NCBI RefSeq assembly: GCF_050436995.1
Contig: NC_134757.1
Span: forward strand, 5,716,501 to 5,780,500
Source of the DNA: Anticarsia gemmatalis
Lineage: Eukaryota; Arthropoda; Insecta; Lepidoptera; Erebidae
DNA: 64,000 nt
Reading direction: 5' to 3'
Positions within the stretch are counted from its first letter, which is position 1, and each line of letters starts with the position of its first letter. Position numbers and translations under genes: made by a program. Positions 22,801-34,455 of this stretch are shown piece after piece. The notes beneath the pieces were generated by a model, which worked only from the letters and a program-made list of their open reading frames with translations, ran no database searches and had not been told where the DNA came from.

Positions 22801-25105
22801 TGAGATTTAATTCGATAAATTTACTAGATCCTTTTACGGATTTGGAACGGTGTAGCTCACGATGCGTAAAACCGGACACAAGTCACTTTAGTCCAATTGA
22901 ATAAATTTGCTTGCCTTTTATATTATTGCAAAACTCGTGAAATACTTAATTATAAATTAAATTCAGCATTTATATTATTACATTCAGCTTTATAATATTA
23001 GTATAGATATAATCCGGAACAGTTAGAATTGTTTTGTACTCCCGCAAAACCAGAAAGCTTTCAAGTAGGTTCTAACAAATAAACATTTCTAAGAACATTG
23101 GATGGAACTAAAAGAAAATTGATTCAACATAGCCACTAGGAAGACACTCCATCCTGCTCAGGCGAGGCTGTAATTGAAGCACCGTTTTAATGACAGTTCC
23201 TTGCAAAGCACCGCTGCAGGTGCTCGAGGAAATGATTCCAACAAATTACTATTATATAACTCCAAGTAATGGAGTTTCTCTATATGAATTATGGGTGTCG
23301 GCAAAGTACCCGGTTCCAACGGTGCTCGTTTGCCCGTTCACTTGTAGTGTACTTAACTATAGGAAAAATATATCGCTTTATAGAACAGTTCGTAGTTTTG
23401 ATAGGAATGTAGTATTTACTTTTCACTATAATAATGTTGATTTATCTTTTCACAGGTCGCAGTTTCTCATCTGAAGTCACATTGTATTGTCAAACTCGGT
23501 CAATAAATCCCTATGAAGAATCTGTCGAAGTAGTCGCTGCGAAGCCTCTAGAAATTTGGTGGCACAAGTGGGACACCACACATCTGGAGGTGGAAACTCC
23601 TTTACTTCTAACGTGCCCTCTCACAGGACCTCTATACGGACCTTCTATTGTATCAATAGTCACCCAACCGTGCCATAATCCTACCAATGCATTTAAATTA
23701 AAACCAGCGAATGAGCTCAAGAAAAAGAAGCGAGTGTTCACAATTTGCGTTAAAGATATGAAATTCTATCAAGATATCTCGCAAAACTTAATAGAATGGA
23801 TCGAAACTAATATAATGCTTGGTGTAGATATGATCGATATATACGTAGATAAAGTCACGAGACATACAGAGGATGTGCTCTTGCACTATCAAAATAAAGG
23901 TTTTGTTAGACTATTCCATGTTCCTATTAAACATAAGGTATATAGATCTTTATGGCAACGGCGGAGAGATCATATTGTTACGTACAATGATTGTTTGTAC
24001 AGAAATTTAGAAGAGTCGGAATTTATTGTTCCGTTGGATGTCGACGAAGTAATCATGCCTAAAATAGCAAACACTTGGCCTGAACTGCTTGCACGTTTTC
24101 GTAGGCTGGGGTGGGATTCTTCAGAACAAACGTCGATTGTGATGCAGAATGTGTTCTTCTTCGACTTCATGCAAGGACTCGACAAATACGAAAGAATAAA
24201 TCTAACAGACAAAATTTACGTCAAACGTGACGACGTTCGAATAAAAGAGTTGGAGAACTTAGGAATAAAAGAAGTAGAATTAATAGATGATTTCAATTAT
24301 TTAAATAGAAGTAACTTACATTATAATGCAATTGATGAAGAAGATAAAGTTTTATACGAAATGTACAAATCGAGATGTTGGAGAGATTTGCCGAAGCCTA
24401 AGTTGGCGACACATATTGTAAGATCAGCGGTGATAAGTCCTATGGGGTACTACAGCAAGAGTTGGATGTTAACAAAAAAAGTTTTGATGGCTTTCAACCA
24501 TTATCCTTTGGACAACCTCGGCACGTCAGGGTTCGTTGGATGGCCACCGCCCTTTAAAGAAGTGCAGCTCAACCATTACAAGGTATGAAAAGAAATATAA
24601 TTATTTTGCCAAAGATAAAAAGCTTAATCTAGAAACAAAGTATCAAAATAAAAAAGGTCCACAAACCAGTACTAGAGTACAACTTAACGTAATATTGAAT
24701 CTACAAAGCTTTACCTTATCTGAATATAATTAAATTTTATTAAACCACCTCATTAATCGCAAGGTACATAATTTACAAACTCATTATAATGGTTACAAGG
24801 AGATTTATCATCCATGCGACAGCCCTTATTATGCGCTTTATTAAGTAGCCTTAACTAGAACAAAGGCAACAGTTCATGAATAATATCTGGCGATATTATG
24901 GTCACGTTTTGGAATATGTCTCTAATAAATAAGGGCATCGTGTAACGCTAGGATCACGTTGCAGGAGTCGTGCAACAACGTGGTGATGGGCGAGTGCGCG
25001 CGGTACGGGCGGCGCGCGCGCATCGACACCGCCGCACTGCGCCTGCGCCACACGCTCACGCGCGCCCTCTCGCGGGCCATCTGTAAACCATTAAACATTA
25101 TCTAA
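7545..25105 (+). CDS. GT92 (DUF23) family glycosyltransferase, type II membrane protein, four exons
   Basis: Exons 7545-7805, 20605-20737, 23456-24582 and 24965-25105 join in phase (0, 1, 0) to 553 residues. Residues about 12-30 form one hydrophobic signal anchor after a short basic N-terminus, so the enzyme should be a Golgi type II protein with a lumenal catalytic domain. The domain has the GT92 landmarks: DVKLFAAYYDRR in exon 2, then TICVKDMKFY, a LGVD..DIYV strand block, NDCLYRN, and the metal-binding DxD at D326-V-D328-E. GT92 enzymes include C. elegans GALT-1, which puts beta-1,4-galactose on core fucose of N-glycans; the donor and acceptor here are not provable. Intron 1 is 12.8 kb and intron 2 is 2.7 kb. 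The exon 1 donor (TTT|GTTAGC) is weak but is the only one found that gives the right phase, so an extra small exon cannot be excluded. A GC-rich last exon supplies the C-terminus. Confidence 0.88.
7806..9810. other. First part of GT92 intron 1
   Basis: AT-rich with scattered short open frames on both strands. No recognisable coding motif, RNA gene or repeat with a clear boundary was found before the Penelope-like element. Confidence 0.5.
9823..10384 (-). repeat. Left inverted arm of PLE (antisense copy of GIY-YIG end)
   Basis: Reverse complement of 11470-12031 over the full 562 bp, as far as compared by eye. The encoded residues from PFQTPGVYK to the end (PAPKR) are the same in both arms. 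The minus-strand open frame 9861-10421 is this arm and begins in unrelated RT sequence read backwards, so it is not a separate gene. Confidence 0.9.
10385..11993 (+). CDS. PLE polyprotein, C-terminal part: reverse transcriptase plus GIY-YIG endonuclease (5' truncated)
   Basis: The open frame runs 536 codons without a stop from the arm junction. RT blocks in order: YGLPKIHK and PLRPIVS, SFDVESLFTNVP (motif A), GVAMGSPVAPALANLWME (motif B), RYVDDIFC (catalytic YVDD, motif C) and LSFLDV. A C-terminal GIY-YIG nuclease follows: GVYKINCSCGSSYIGQTKRS, an R..EH block and a conserved ERHFYSR stretch. In PLEs the RT copies the RNA and the GIY-YIG nuclease cuts the target. The usual N-terminal region is absent, and the upstream ATG at 10260 lies in antisense arm sequence, so this copy probably cannot make a full-length protein, though no internal stop or frame shift is seen. 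Confidence 0.88.
11470..12031 (+). repeat. Right inverted arm of PLE
   Basis: Sense partner of the arm at 9823-10384; it contains the GIY-YIG coding region and the 3' end with the CGAAACGTTAGG sequence. Both arms are exactly 562 bp with matching end points, and the match breaks on the next base at each side. Confidence 0.9.
13178..13422. mobile_element. MITE-like element with about 70-bp imperfect terminal inverted repeats
   Basis: Both ends begin CAGGCCT and share CCGACAGTAT, a TTGATTG block and GGACAAATGTCAAATC or the close GAACAAATGTCAAATC in inverted orientation. It is 245 bp long with no coding capacity. No clean target duplication could be fixed, so the superfamily is left open. Confidence 0.6.
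17036..17270 (-). mobile_element. Non-autonomous Helitron, copy 2 (full length, 235 bp)
   Basis: On the minus strand it starts TCTATACTAATATTATAAAG and ends GGGTCAGCTAG, with the CGCAA/TTGCG hairpin about 10 nt before the end and a (GTTT)n tract. The flanking bases are A and T, as expected for Helitron insertion between A and T. It is the cleanest copy in the window. Confidence 0.85.
18301..18346 (-). repeat. Fragment of tRNA-derived SINE (3' part)
   Basis: Reverse complement matches the 3' half of the SINE at 54050-54298 (shared ACAAGCTCTGCTTAGT and CAAATGACCGT blocks, a few substitutions). No tRNA-like head remains. Confidence 0.65.
18384..18424. repeat. 19-bp hairpin (MITE-like fragment)
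   Basis: Arms 18384-18402 and 18406-18424 pair with one mismatch around a 3-nt loop (arm core CTACTTTTTAT). AAAAAGTAGCCTA-type blocks recur in many insect repeats; no longer element boundary is visible here. Confidence 0.45.
19788..20056 (+). mobile_element. Non-autonomous Helitron, copy 3 (269 bp, doubled 5' terminus)
   Basis: Begins TCTATACTAA directly followed by a second terminus TCTATACTTAATATTATAAA, then AAAGCTGAAGAG, a (GTTT)n tract, the CGCAA/TTGCG hairpin and the end GGGTCAGCTAG. It is flanked by A and T. Confidence 0.8.
20210..20281 (-). tRNA. tRNA-Gly (anticodon TCC)
   Basis: 72 nt, acceptor stem GCGTCGG/CCGACGC, discriminator A, no encoded CCA. D-arm sequence TGGTGTAATGG (A box) and T-arm GGGTTCGATTCCC (B box) are standard. 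The anticodon loop CTTCCAA gives TCC. The anticodon stem is GTTGT/GCAGT, where the usual form is GCTGC/GCAGT, so two C-to-T changes leave wobble pairs. A T5 pol III terminator lies 3-8 nt downstream (20202-20206 on the minus strand). It sits antisense in GT92 intron 1. Probably functional, but a decaying copy is possible. Confidence 0.88.
20605..20737 (+). CDS. GT92 gene exon 2
   Basis: 133 bp between an ACAG acceptor and a G|GTATAT donor. It translates to NHKWTRDSLPREWQRV then DVKLFAAYYDRR and IRILATFQ, the conserved N-terminal strand of GT92 domains, and ends in phase 1 to form Gly with the exon at 23456. Confidence 0.88.
22501..22780. other. GC-richer, unassigned repeat-like block in GT92 intron 2
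   Basis: A patch of higher GC (for example GGTCCGGGGCGACACCGCGC and CCCTTCCCGAGCC) in AT-rich intron DNA. It has an open frame of 78 codons with no recognised motif and no splice context matching the host gene. It may be a retroelement fragment; nothing firmer can be said. Confidence 0.3.
22984..23007 (-). repeat. Helitron 5'-terminal remnant
   Basis: TTCAGCTTTATAATATTAG followed by TATAGA is the reverse complement of the first about 24 bp of the Helitron family in this window. The rest of the element is missing. Confidence 0.6.
23456..24582 (+). CDS. GT92 gene exon 3 (main catalytic part)
   Basis: Acceptor TTTTCACAG, donor AAG|GTATGA. It encodes residues 132-507, including two CP/PC cysteines (LTCPLTGPLYGP, TQPCHNPT), the TICVKDMKFY strand, the DVDE metal site at 24037-24048 and WGWP-like FVGWPPP near the end. 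Confidence 0.9.
24965..25105 (+). CDS. GT92 gene exon 4 (C-terminus)
   Basis: Acceptor GTTGCAG; 46 codons (ESCNNVVMGECARYGRRA..., then an Arg/Leu-rich helix) and a TAA at 25103-25105. Much higher GC than the preceding exon. Phase 0 agrees with the donor at 24582. Confidence 0.82.
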   Translation, partial: ESCNNVVMGECARYGRRARIDTAALRLRHTLTRALSRAICKPLNII

Positions 25106-26422
25106 CAATTGTTGTTTTAATAACAGTCTCCTATATAAAGTGATAAAAAAACATAAATTCTGAATATGTATTAGCCTAAGGCGGGTACACCTAAGAATAG
25201 GGCCATAAATCCTCCTTCAGCTACCTTTATACGAATGGTTGTAGTACAAGAAATAGAGACACTTTTTAATGTTCTATAAATACCGGTTACGTTCACGCAA
25301 TTTATAATGAACTAACATGGTTTATTATAAATTGCATGTTTTGTGGTGTTTGTTTTAGGTAAGGAATATTTAATATTTACGTTTGGATACGTAGGGGAAA
25401 AAAATGAATTTATCCCTCAATGCTATTAATGTAAATAGGACATAAGGTAAACTTCAGAAGGTATCGAAAAGCCATAACAGGCGTAAGCATTCATAAGTTC
25501 TTAAGTATAATCATAAATAAGAGCTGGCACTAAACTCCACACGACTAAATGCATGTATTATGCAAAGTACTGTGGAGATTTCCAATATAAAAAGAAATAA
25601 AAGATATTTTAAATATAGATCTAGCTAGGCACGTGGTCGAGCGTGGATGCAAAAAAGTCCTCTTTAAATATTTATAAAGGAGGATATGAAGGCATTCATC
25701 AATCCTAGACGATTGATGGAAGCTGCCCAAGTGGATAGCCGTAAGTAGGAGCGTACTTTGATTTAGATACATGCTGACGCCGTAAGAAATTCAATACAAG
25801 GCTTTTGTGTTATTTTTAGAAACGTCACCAGCTTCGATTTAATATATTTCTCTGAAATATTTATTCCAAAGACACTATATAAGGATGGGTCTCTTTCTGA
25901 GGTAGATTTACAATAAATTAACTCAGTGTTATTAACCTGTCATTGTGTGTTTATTTATTCAGGACCACACATAAAACACCCAATCCCAAGTGACATAATC
26001 AATGACAACATAATAACTGAGTCATAACACACTGGACATTGCAGAAATCCGCGTAAATATTTCGTACAAACCTTCAACAGCGCGATATTATGCAAATTGC
26101 TCAACACCTAATGATTTACAGTCTCTAGCAAATTATGATAATTCCACGTAAATGCTGCAAATGTTCGTGCCGCGTAGGATTCGAGTTCACATCGAGTGAA
26201 GCAAAAAATCAACCGAGAGTAATCGTGTGTAACGAAATAAATCGGTAATGTCATTATAATGACGTGTCGCCGAGTACTGCCACATAACTTATAGAACGTT
26301 ACATCTATCACACAGCGCTAAGAATAAATGTTAAACGCAAAATAATATATCACAAGATCCCGTTCTCTGAATTACCATGTTCCACCATTTAGTAATGTCA
26401 TTTGGGTGCCTGTACTTAATCA

Positions 26423-26477
26423 ATTCAACACAGTTCAGTTCAGTTCAACACAGTTCAGTTCAGTACAATTCAGTTTT
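26423..26477. repeat. Short tandem repeat of CAGTT units
   Basis: TTCAACACAGTTCAGTTCAG is present twice in succession, followed by decayed CAGT units. Confidence 0.75.
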
Positions 26478-26891
26478 TAAAGTAAAAAGCCTGTATAAAA
26501 ATCGTGATGGCAGTAAAAAAAATTTAATATTGGCAATTTGTGTAGCAGAAGTCTAGAACACACGAGCATTTTATTTCAAAAAGAGAAATGCAATACAGAA
26601 TTCATTTTTTTTATAACTGGCTTAAAATATGTGAATTCCGCGGAGTTAGTGTTTTTTTAGTTATATCTAATCGTAAATATGCACGGTACTTAGGTGGCCC
26701 TCCACTACGCTAGCGCCGCCAGTGAGGCGAGCCAGACTCCCGCGCATAATGCGCCCGTATCTGTCGCTAGGATTACATTTTACGCACCTCGGCCGCACTG
26801 ACAACAAATACCCTTACACGTTATTACCATGTTCCAGTCCAGAATGTAAAAGAACACTAAAAATCTTAATAATCGATATAAAAAGCGTTAA

Positions 26892-27046
26892 GTCCAAGTG
26901 CAATTTAAATATCACTAAAGCCAGCGGTATTTATTTCTGTAGAACGATATCTTTATATTCTGTAGGTAAACTGTTTTAATTTATCAAGCTGTTGCATTAA
27001 AAATAATGTTAATTGAGGTGTTATAACATTTAAACAACATTAAGAC
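26892..27046. repeat. Dispersed repeat B, copy 1
   Basis: Shares TCCAAGTGCAATTTAAATAT, CACTAAAG, AGCGGTAT, GAGGTGTTATA and AACAACATT blocks in order with 29453-29580. Origin not assigned. Confidence 0.6.
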
Positions 27047-29344
27047 TTTCCACTTTATTTTTGGTCATACTTAATCTGCTGAGATATAAAGAAGATAGGT
27101 GCGCTGTACAGTATGGAATTTGCGAAATGACTCACTTTTCTCTCGACGTCATCTGAGATCTTTACAAATAAGTAAACATCACCGTTACAAAATTGAGAAT
27201 TCAACCCATACTTTGTGAATCACGACGTCCGTGCAATTGGATACGAGATATATTCAGACAAAGGTCAGCGTAGAACGTAAACATGAAGATTTACAGTCTG
27301 AGAGCAGAATTTGAGTGTATATGTATATGTATAGTATGTATAGGTATCACCTCATCCCTCGTGTAGGGTTTCGCTGGAAGCGAGTGGCCTGCACTGATTC
27401 ATTTACAAGGACAGATAACATCGGCTAGTTTATTGGACATTGTGCGTACGTTGAGATGGACCGATAAGCTGATATCGTGTTCGGCGCGGTAATCAATTAC
27501 TACCGCCTACCAACCCGCTCCCATTCAATAGCGTAACATTTTTATTGCCGCTCCCGACGCCGCGAAAATTAAACACTCGTTACTTTTACAGATGCACGAT
27601 AAAAGAACGATTGAATTTAAAATATTATATTCAATTTGCTTTGTTTATTTAGGACTGGGCCCGGGCTTAACTTATTGCTTTTTGTGCGGTGTGGAATATG
27701 TCGTAATTTACAGAAAATAAAAACGGGACAGTAAATAAGTAGCCTTAGGTTAGTATATGTCGTTCACTTGGAAGTTATCAATCATCGCAGAGCGCCTGGT
27801 GTAATCAAGATCACGCCGTCATCAAACTCTGCCTGAGAATATTATAGGAGTGAAACGTGTTTCACTCATGCCCAGCCTTCAGACACGCACCTAAATACTT
27901 GGTTAGTGGTTAGACTCTCATAGTACTTATTAGATATTAGCCTGCTACTCGTCATTTGAACACTCGTCTTTAAACGAGTGATGAGATAATGTGATTTACA
28001 AATTACAGCTACGACAGCCGCAAATATGTATAATTTGCTTCGTTTTCATCTAGTTTGCCTGAATATCTGTTTCTGTATATCGTCTTTTTACTAAAAAAGG
28101 GAATGTTATACATAAGTATGCACATTTGCAAGCAGCCAGGTAATGTAGTAAGGTGCTCATATTCACGCTAGACGATGATGAATCTATTCTAGTCAAAAGT
28201 CCGCGATCTGTTAAGAAAGTAAGTATGATTATTAAGTTTAACTTTTTTCTTTTTTTATATTCATGGCCATAAATCATTTTTTAGGAGAAGCAATATTAAA
28301 CGAAACTCTACATTTAAAGTATAGAGTCTGTGAACATTTTAGAGCTGTACTTACACTACTTACGACTAATTGCTAAAGGAATAGAATTGATTTATGTTAT
28401 AGCCACAATATAGTTCCTTTATATACTATCTAGAGCTGTAAATAGTATCAAACACATATAAATAAATGATAAGAATCAAGTACGAAACAATACAGTGATA
28501 ATGAAAGTTGGTAGTGGAGGCTCATTGTGTGTTCGATAGCATCAGTCCACTTAGTGCGCGATCAGATAGCACGGTGTCAGTGCAAGCCATTACAATTACG
28601 ATGCCGCGCATTTTACTCATGTCATTTTGGTACATTAGCATAGGTTACTGATACTTTGTAATAAACACCGCATTGTGAAAGAAACGTAGAATTCTTTGAC
28701 TATTAGTTAGCAAGAAAAAGATGAAATTGTCTGTTTAATGTAGCACTAATTACAAATACTTAACACATTACATTACGAGAGACTTTTACAACTGCACCTT
28801 AATAACTGAAACTCTGTTTCATAGGGTATACAGAGTGAAAAAAGTTAAATTTGTCAAAGGAGCTACTTAAAATATCAATTATTATTGTCTGATTTTGTAA
28901 AAGGAAACATGCCTTCCAAAACACGGAGGAACTCGGAATGTATAACATGGTCACTCATCCACAGAACGACCTCTGTAAGCATAGCTTAATCTCAGAAATC
29001 GACTGCACGGCTGTTGTAAAATAAATGTCAAAATAAGGAGATTTGTATTTTTTTATTACCTACCTAATTTGCCGTACCAAACCAATTATGTTATTATTCT
29101 CCGTGCTACTTCTTTTTGATTACAAAATTGTTAGTCATTGTTCCTATAACACGAATTGCTTAGTCTGTTTCTTGCTCTACGGGATGTCGGAACAGTACAA
29201 GAAAAGTAAAAAGTTCACTTTCTATTTCAGTCTAATGTTAATGACGTCTCGTCTGACGTTATTAATTGTTGTGCATCCAGCGCATTGTGCTCGTTGCGGT
29301 GTTAGCAAAGGTACTTAATCGAGTGTCAGTCACCGTGATGAATG

Positions 29345-29427
29345 CTTCGCAATCCATAGGTATATCGATAGAGCAGCGGTGGTTTGTGGCAAGATAGGAC
29401 TATACTTCTAATACATTTTGCATGTAA
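29345..29427. repeat. Repeat A, first copy
   Basis: An 83-bp unit starting CTTCGCAATCCATAGGTATA that recurs 240 bp downstream at 29585-29670 with a few changes. Repeat B copy 2 lies between them. Confidence 0.75.
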
Positions 29428-29452
29428 TATCGTAAAATGAATTTTGATCCAA

Positions 29453-29580
29453 ATCCAAGTGCAATTTAAATATCACTAAAGTTAGCGGTATATTATGTAA
29501 GTAAACTATGTTAATTGATTAAACAGTTGCATGAAAAATAAAGTTAATGGAGGTGTTATAGCATTAAAACAACATTGAGT
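29453..29580. repeat. Dispersed repeat B, copy 2
   Basis: Copy of 26892-27046 with internal deletions, lying between the two A units. Confidence 0.6.
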
Positions 29581-29584
29581 CTTT

Positions 29585-29670
29585 CTTCGCAATCCATAGG
29601 TATATCGACGGAGCAGCAGTGGTTTGTGCCGGCAAGATAAGACTATACTTCTAATACATTTTGCATGTAA
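29585..29670. repeat. Repeat A, second copy
   Basis: Direct copy of 29345-29427 including the shared end ATACATTTTGCATGTAA. Together with repeat B it makes an A-B-A arrangement. Confidence 0.75.
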
Positions 29671-32237
29671 ATTCGTTAAATAATTGAAACAAATCTGGAA
29701 GAAAACTTAATCTAAGTGTTTATTTTTACAGCTTAACTGTTTTTTTTGGTTCAGCCTTAGTAATAAAGTCCTTGAAGTCTTGATTTAAATACAATACCTC
29801 TGCAACATAGATTATAGTGTCGGTCCTCCGTCCGTCATGTCCCTGGTATGAGTAAGATGGCATAAAAGAAGTTTACTGTTAAATTATTTTAACTACAGAT
29901 TTCACATTCAGAAACCTCAACATATTATGTGAAAGAGACATGCAATCATTGTCTATATGTAACTGATGGCAGACACACATTAATACTAGAAAATTAAAAG
30001 CCAAGCGTTCACTTAAATTTACATATACTTAATTTGACGCTATGCCGCATGCACTTTGATTCCCTTTTAGTAATGTTACCAAATAAAACAAAAGTGTTAC
30101 ATCCTGTATTAAATATGGAAGCTAACTGTATAATAACATTATAGTATGTCATATCACACTAAAGAATCAGTGATCGATGCATGACGGGACGTAAATCAAC
30201 CTTTTGAACGTTTCGCGCTGAATACCGAATGCCGTAAGTGCTAAATTATCTGACTTACCTACTTTGACAGTCGACTATTTATTCAGTCCATTGATATTTT
30301 AGGGCCAACTCTATTTAAATTTGAACTTTGTGATGTAATAGAAAGGGTTGATTATTCGTTGTGAAAGGTTATCAGCATGACAGTCTTGGAAGTCGCACTT
30401 TACATCTTTCAAGTAGCCGGGTAGTAAATTATAAGTAAATGACATGCGAGACAAGGCCTGGTTGACTGGATACAATCTCAGCTCCTACAGTGATTCAATG
30501 CATGATAAAGTAGATATTCCATATAGGTTTGAGCTGAAAAGCTATCGTTATAAATCTTAATGTAGGGATTTGTTGAAATGCTGCTCGCAGCGCAGTAATA
30601 CATTACCTGATAGATTGTTAAGGAATACCAAGATTGAACTGCAAGGATCTTATTCGATTCCTAGAAATAACTATAAGTGATGGGTTTGCCTTCAAAAATT
30701 TTTAGTAAGAAGTGATGATTTTATTACAAAATCTCATAAACTTATACACGTGCAATAACGCAACGTTTATGTACCTCCATAATACATATCACATTAAAAA
30801 ATATTTCTAAAACTCTATCTAGGATGTAATTCATGCGTATTTACGAATGCACTACGAGAAGGAGCCAAGAAAAGCTATCAACATGTTGATGGAAACAAAC
30901 ATATGATTAACATAATTATTCCACAATGTAAATAACTTAGCTTATCTCAGCTCGGTCAATTACTCGTATTTGCATAATTTGTGTCTAATTTAGTTAAGTG
31001 GTGGACACGTTGTATACATAATTAAGGCAAAAACAGTAACGAGTGGTCGGGCACGTCAGTGCGCCTGCGCCGACGTACCCTGCGCGAGACCAACACGCGC
31101 TGACAATTGACATTTCACATACCACACGATATCCAGACTCATCTAATATTATATATCTCTATAAAATTCATGTAGTGAGTTTGTATGTCCTTGATTCACG
31201 TCAAAACCGCATAAACCAATTTCGATAACATTTAGTAATGCGATAGATAACTATACTAGAAAAGGACGTCGACTTAAACTAGTTTTAGTAGTAAGATAAT
31301 ACTGAGCCTATAAATATAGTCAGCAATTTAAATAATAACATAATTATACTGCCTTCATTTTTATTTGTTTAATAAATTCAAAATAATTGCTACATGCACC
31401 TGAATCTCGTTTTATGAGAAATTGTAAAGTAAAATTGAAATGACAATATATAGCACCCTGTATATCTAGATGCAATTAAAACTAGAGTATTCTTCGTTCA
31501 GAAGCAGCTGCTTTAAAACCATAAAATGAAATTACAATATTACTGGGTATTTTATTTTTACAAGACCTGCAAGTAACGAATACACGACAAAAAAAATCTT
31601 TCGTATAGGTATCACGTAAACGGCAAGGCAATCTTACTTATTACGCTATAATATAATAAATTATATATATCCTATTATTATAATCCCTATTTTATCGTCC
31701 CCTTTTTATTCGTAGCTCTTGTATTAAAAAATAAGTAGGTATATGAGAGTATACACAATGTCATAAAATAATAATAGTATAATTAGTTACTGAATCAGTT
31801 CATTGACTTTTTAATTATGAACCCTAATTTAAGTCTTATAATCGGGTACAAAGGGCTACTATCTACTTCAATGCCTTTCAGATATCGCTGTTTCTAAATT
31901 AAATCAGCAGTAAACTATAAATATGAAAGATGTGTCCGATTATTTGAGTAGTAAAAAGTAAGCTTCAATAATAAATAATAACCATTTTCTGTCATAAACC
32001 TTACATGAAAAAGGTTTTTATTAGTCCTCGTCGTTCAGACAGAGCAGTGAACATTAAAGTTGGTTTTATTATAGTGAATAGCCTGCTGTAAATGTCGTTG
32101 TTAGACAACACTTTTAAATATGCGCTTAAAAACCAGCCCAGTTTACAACAGTACCAACAATCAGAGTAATGATGCAAGGGGAACGAGAATACGTCGCCGG
32201 CAGACACCCGCGTACTATCCCGCTTAGCTATTACACA

Positions 32238-32495
32238 TCTATACTAATATCTATACTAATATTATAAAGCTGAAGAGTTTGTTTGTTTGAACGCGCTAAT
32301 CTCAGGAATAACGGGTCCGATTTGAAAAATTCTTCCAGTGTTAGATAGCCCATTTATCGAGGAAGCCTATAGGCTATATCTCATCACGCTAAGACCAAAA
32401 GGAGTAGAGTACCAGTAAAAAATGTTACAAAAACGGAGAAAATTATAACATATTCTCTTAAACGTGACGCAAGCGAAGTTGCGTGAGTCAGCTAG
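32238..32495 (+). mobile_element. Non-autonomous Helitron, copy 4 (doubled 5' terminus)
   Basis: Starts TCTATACTAATA immediately before a second TCTATACTAATATTATAAAG. It has only a short GTTTGTTT tract, the hairpin CGCAA/TTGCG and the end GAGTCAGCTAG (one change from GGGTCAGCTAG), followed by T. Confidence 0.8.
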
Positions 32496-33338
32496 TTAAA
32501 TTATAAAACTGGCCGTAAGGTTTAAAATTAACGAGAAATCCCTCTCATATTTAGTTACGTACATTAGAGCCCGGAACTTCAGAATATTCCAGTTTTAGTC
32601 TTACATGCTCCATCTGATTTATGCTAGAGCGATATAAACTTTATGTTGCGTATATTTTATACAGAAACGTGTGGGTAAAATAACGCATATTCATGGCGGA
32701 AACATTGATTGCGCAAGATTAAAAAATAACTGAATGCAAATTAGAAATTATAGTAAACTATCGTATTAAAAATAACATGGAGAACCAGGTTCAAGAAAAA
32801 GAAAATACGGCAATATTATAAGCTTAAGAAAACTTACAAAGTTATATTCATTACGAGAATATTTCCTCAATTACTTGTGGATAGTGTAAAGTGCAATTTG
32901 CTCTTATGAATGCCATATACGTACGTAAAAGCGTCATTAAACAATTACCACCATTGTGAAGTTCGCTCAAATGTTTGCACACTTTGAGCACAGTACTCTG
33001 TAACTTACAACCAATATTTACACATCTCTTATTCTCAAAGAGTTTAACTGAATAAACACATCAATGTTCTAAAGACACGGCGCTAATGGTCAAGTCATGG
33101 TTGATTACGAAGAGCTGAGCAATGCAATCAATTTAATATTGTATTTACAACGTCATCGAATCTTGATTGAAGTAAAAGTAAAAGTATGAAGAAAGTGATA
33201 AAATATGGTACTATTTCATTAGTATAGGATAGTAAAATAAAAATAAATACTAGTCATAAAATGTAAAAAGGTCGTAAATGCACGTTTGCTATGAGAACGC
33301 AATTACGTAACTAAACCTTCAACCTAATATGGGAAATA

Positions 33339-33600
33339 GTGCAGTTGGTTAGCTACAATTTATTCAAATTAGTAATGGGAATGGTTTCACATAGCAGTTA
33401 CCGCTGTCTATCCCGACTGGACGGGGTACATGCAGTCAATGCACTATTGAAATTTATCGTATCCTGCGAATCTACCGCCTCCGAGGCAAGGAAGGGTCGT
33501 CGACCCGGGAACGGCGTTAGGATACCTAGGTCGGTAGGTACAGTTTAGGTGCGCCGGCTGGATAGCACGACGAACCCGGATGCCTTGCATTTATTACTAC
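33339..33600. other. Isolated GC-rich block, unassigned
   Basis: Includes GGGTCGTCGACCCGGGAACG and GTGCGCCGGCTGG within AT-rich DNA. The plus strand is open for 69 codons without a recognised motif. It may be a retroelement piece. Confidence 0.3.
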
Positions 33601-34455
33601 AACATACTATCAAGAGGCTCCTATAGACTGGAAACAATGCCCTGCAATTCGTATGATAATTTTGTTAGTAACAATAGTAGGGAGTTCTAGCTATCACAAT
33701 AAAGTTACGCATAATACGCATGTAGGAATGAAATGCAACGGAAAAGATCATAACAAGGTGGTTGAGTTTCTAAAAATAAAACAGATGCCTCTTTCATGTT
33801 TTGCTCTAACGCAAGTTTTATGTGATAAGTAGCAAACAAGTTGTCATTTATTTATGGAATTCGATTATTCTTCTACTACTCTACCACACAGGTTATTATT
33901 TCACCGTTCATTATGCAACATACTTGTGGGCATTAATTGCGACAAATATGAATGGGTTCAATGCCTTTTCACGGTACAGTATAGGAATTCCCATAAAGCT
34001 TGAAATGTCTTCTTAGTCAATCAGTTCGTAATAACAATATATCACGAAGCACGAGCATTAATGTAATGAGAGTAATTCCGCGTTAGACCATAAAATTGCG
34101 GGCCTACGACCAAGGAGAAAATCATTGCAACGTCTTTGGAACATAAATCTAAAACTATATTGGAAAGGTCGACTCTACCATTAATCCTGGTAAAGATGTT
34201 TTAGTTTATATAATTAAATATATTACACTCGTAAGCTATTACAGTTTATAGTTCAAGTCGGATTAAACAACACAATTATCATAGTATAGTTAAGTGGATC
34301 AATTATCAGTTCAATTCTTTCTATTTTAATTGATAGACTCAAGTAAGTAGTTCGTAGTGCCGTCACTAGTATCTTATACAGGAATAACAGTAAATAAATA
34401 TAGTTAGTATTTTTAAGGTTTTTTATTACCATGAATGATATTTGTAATATCAATA

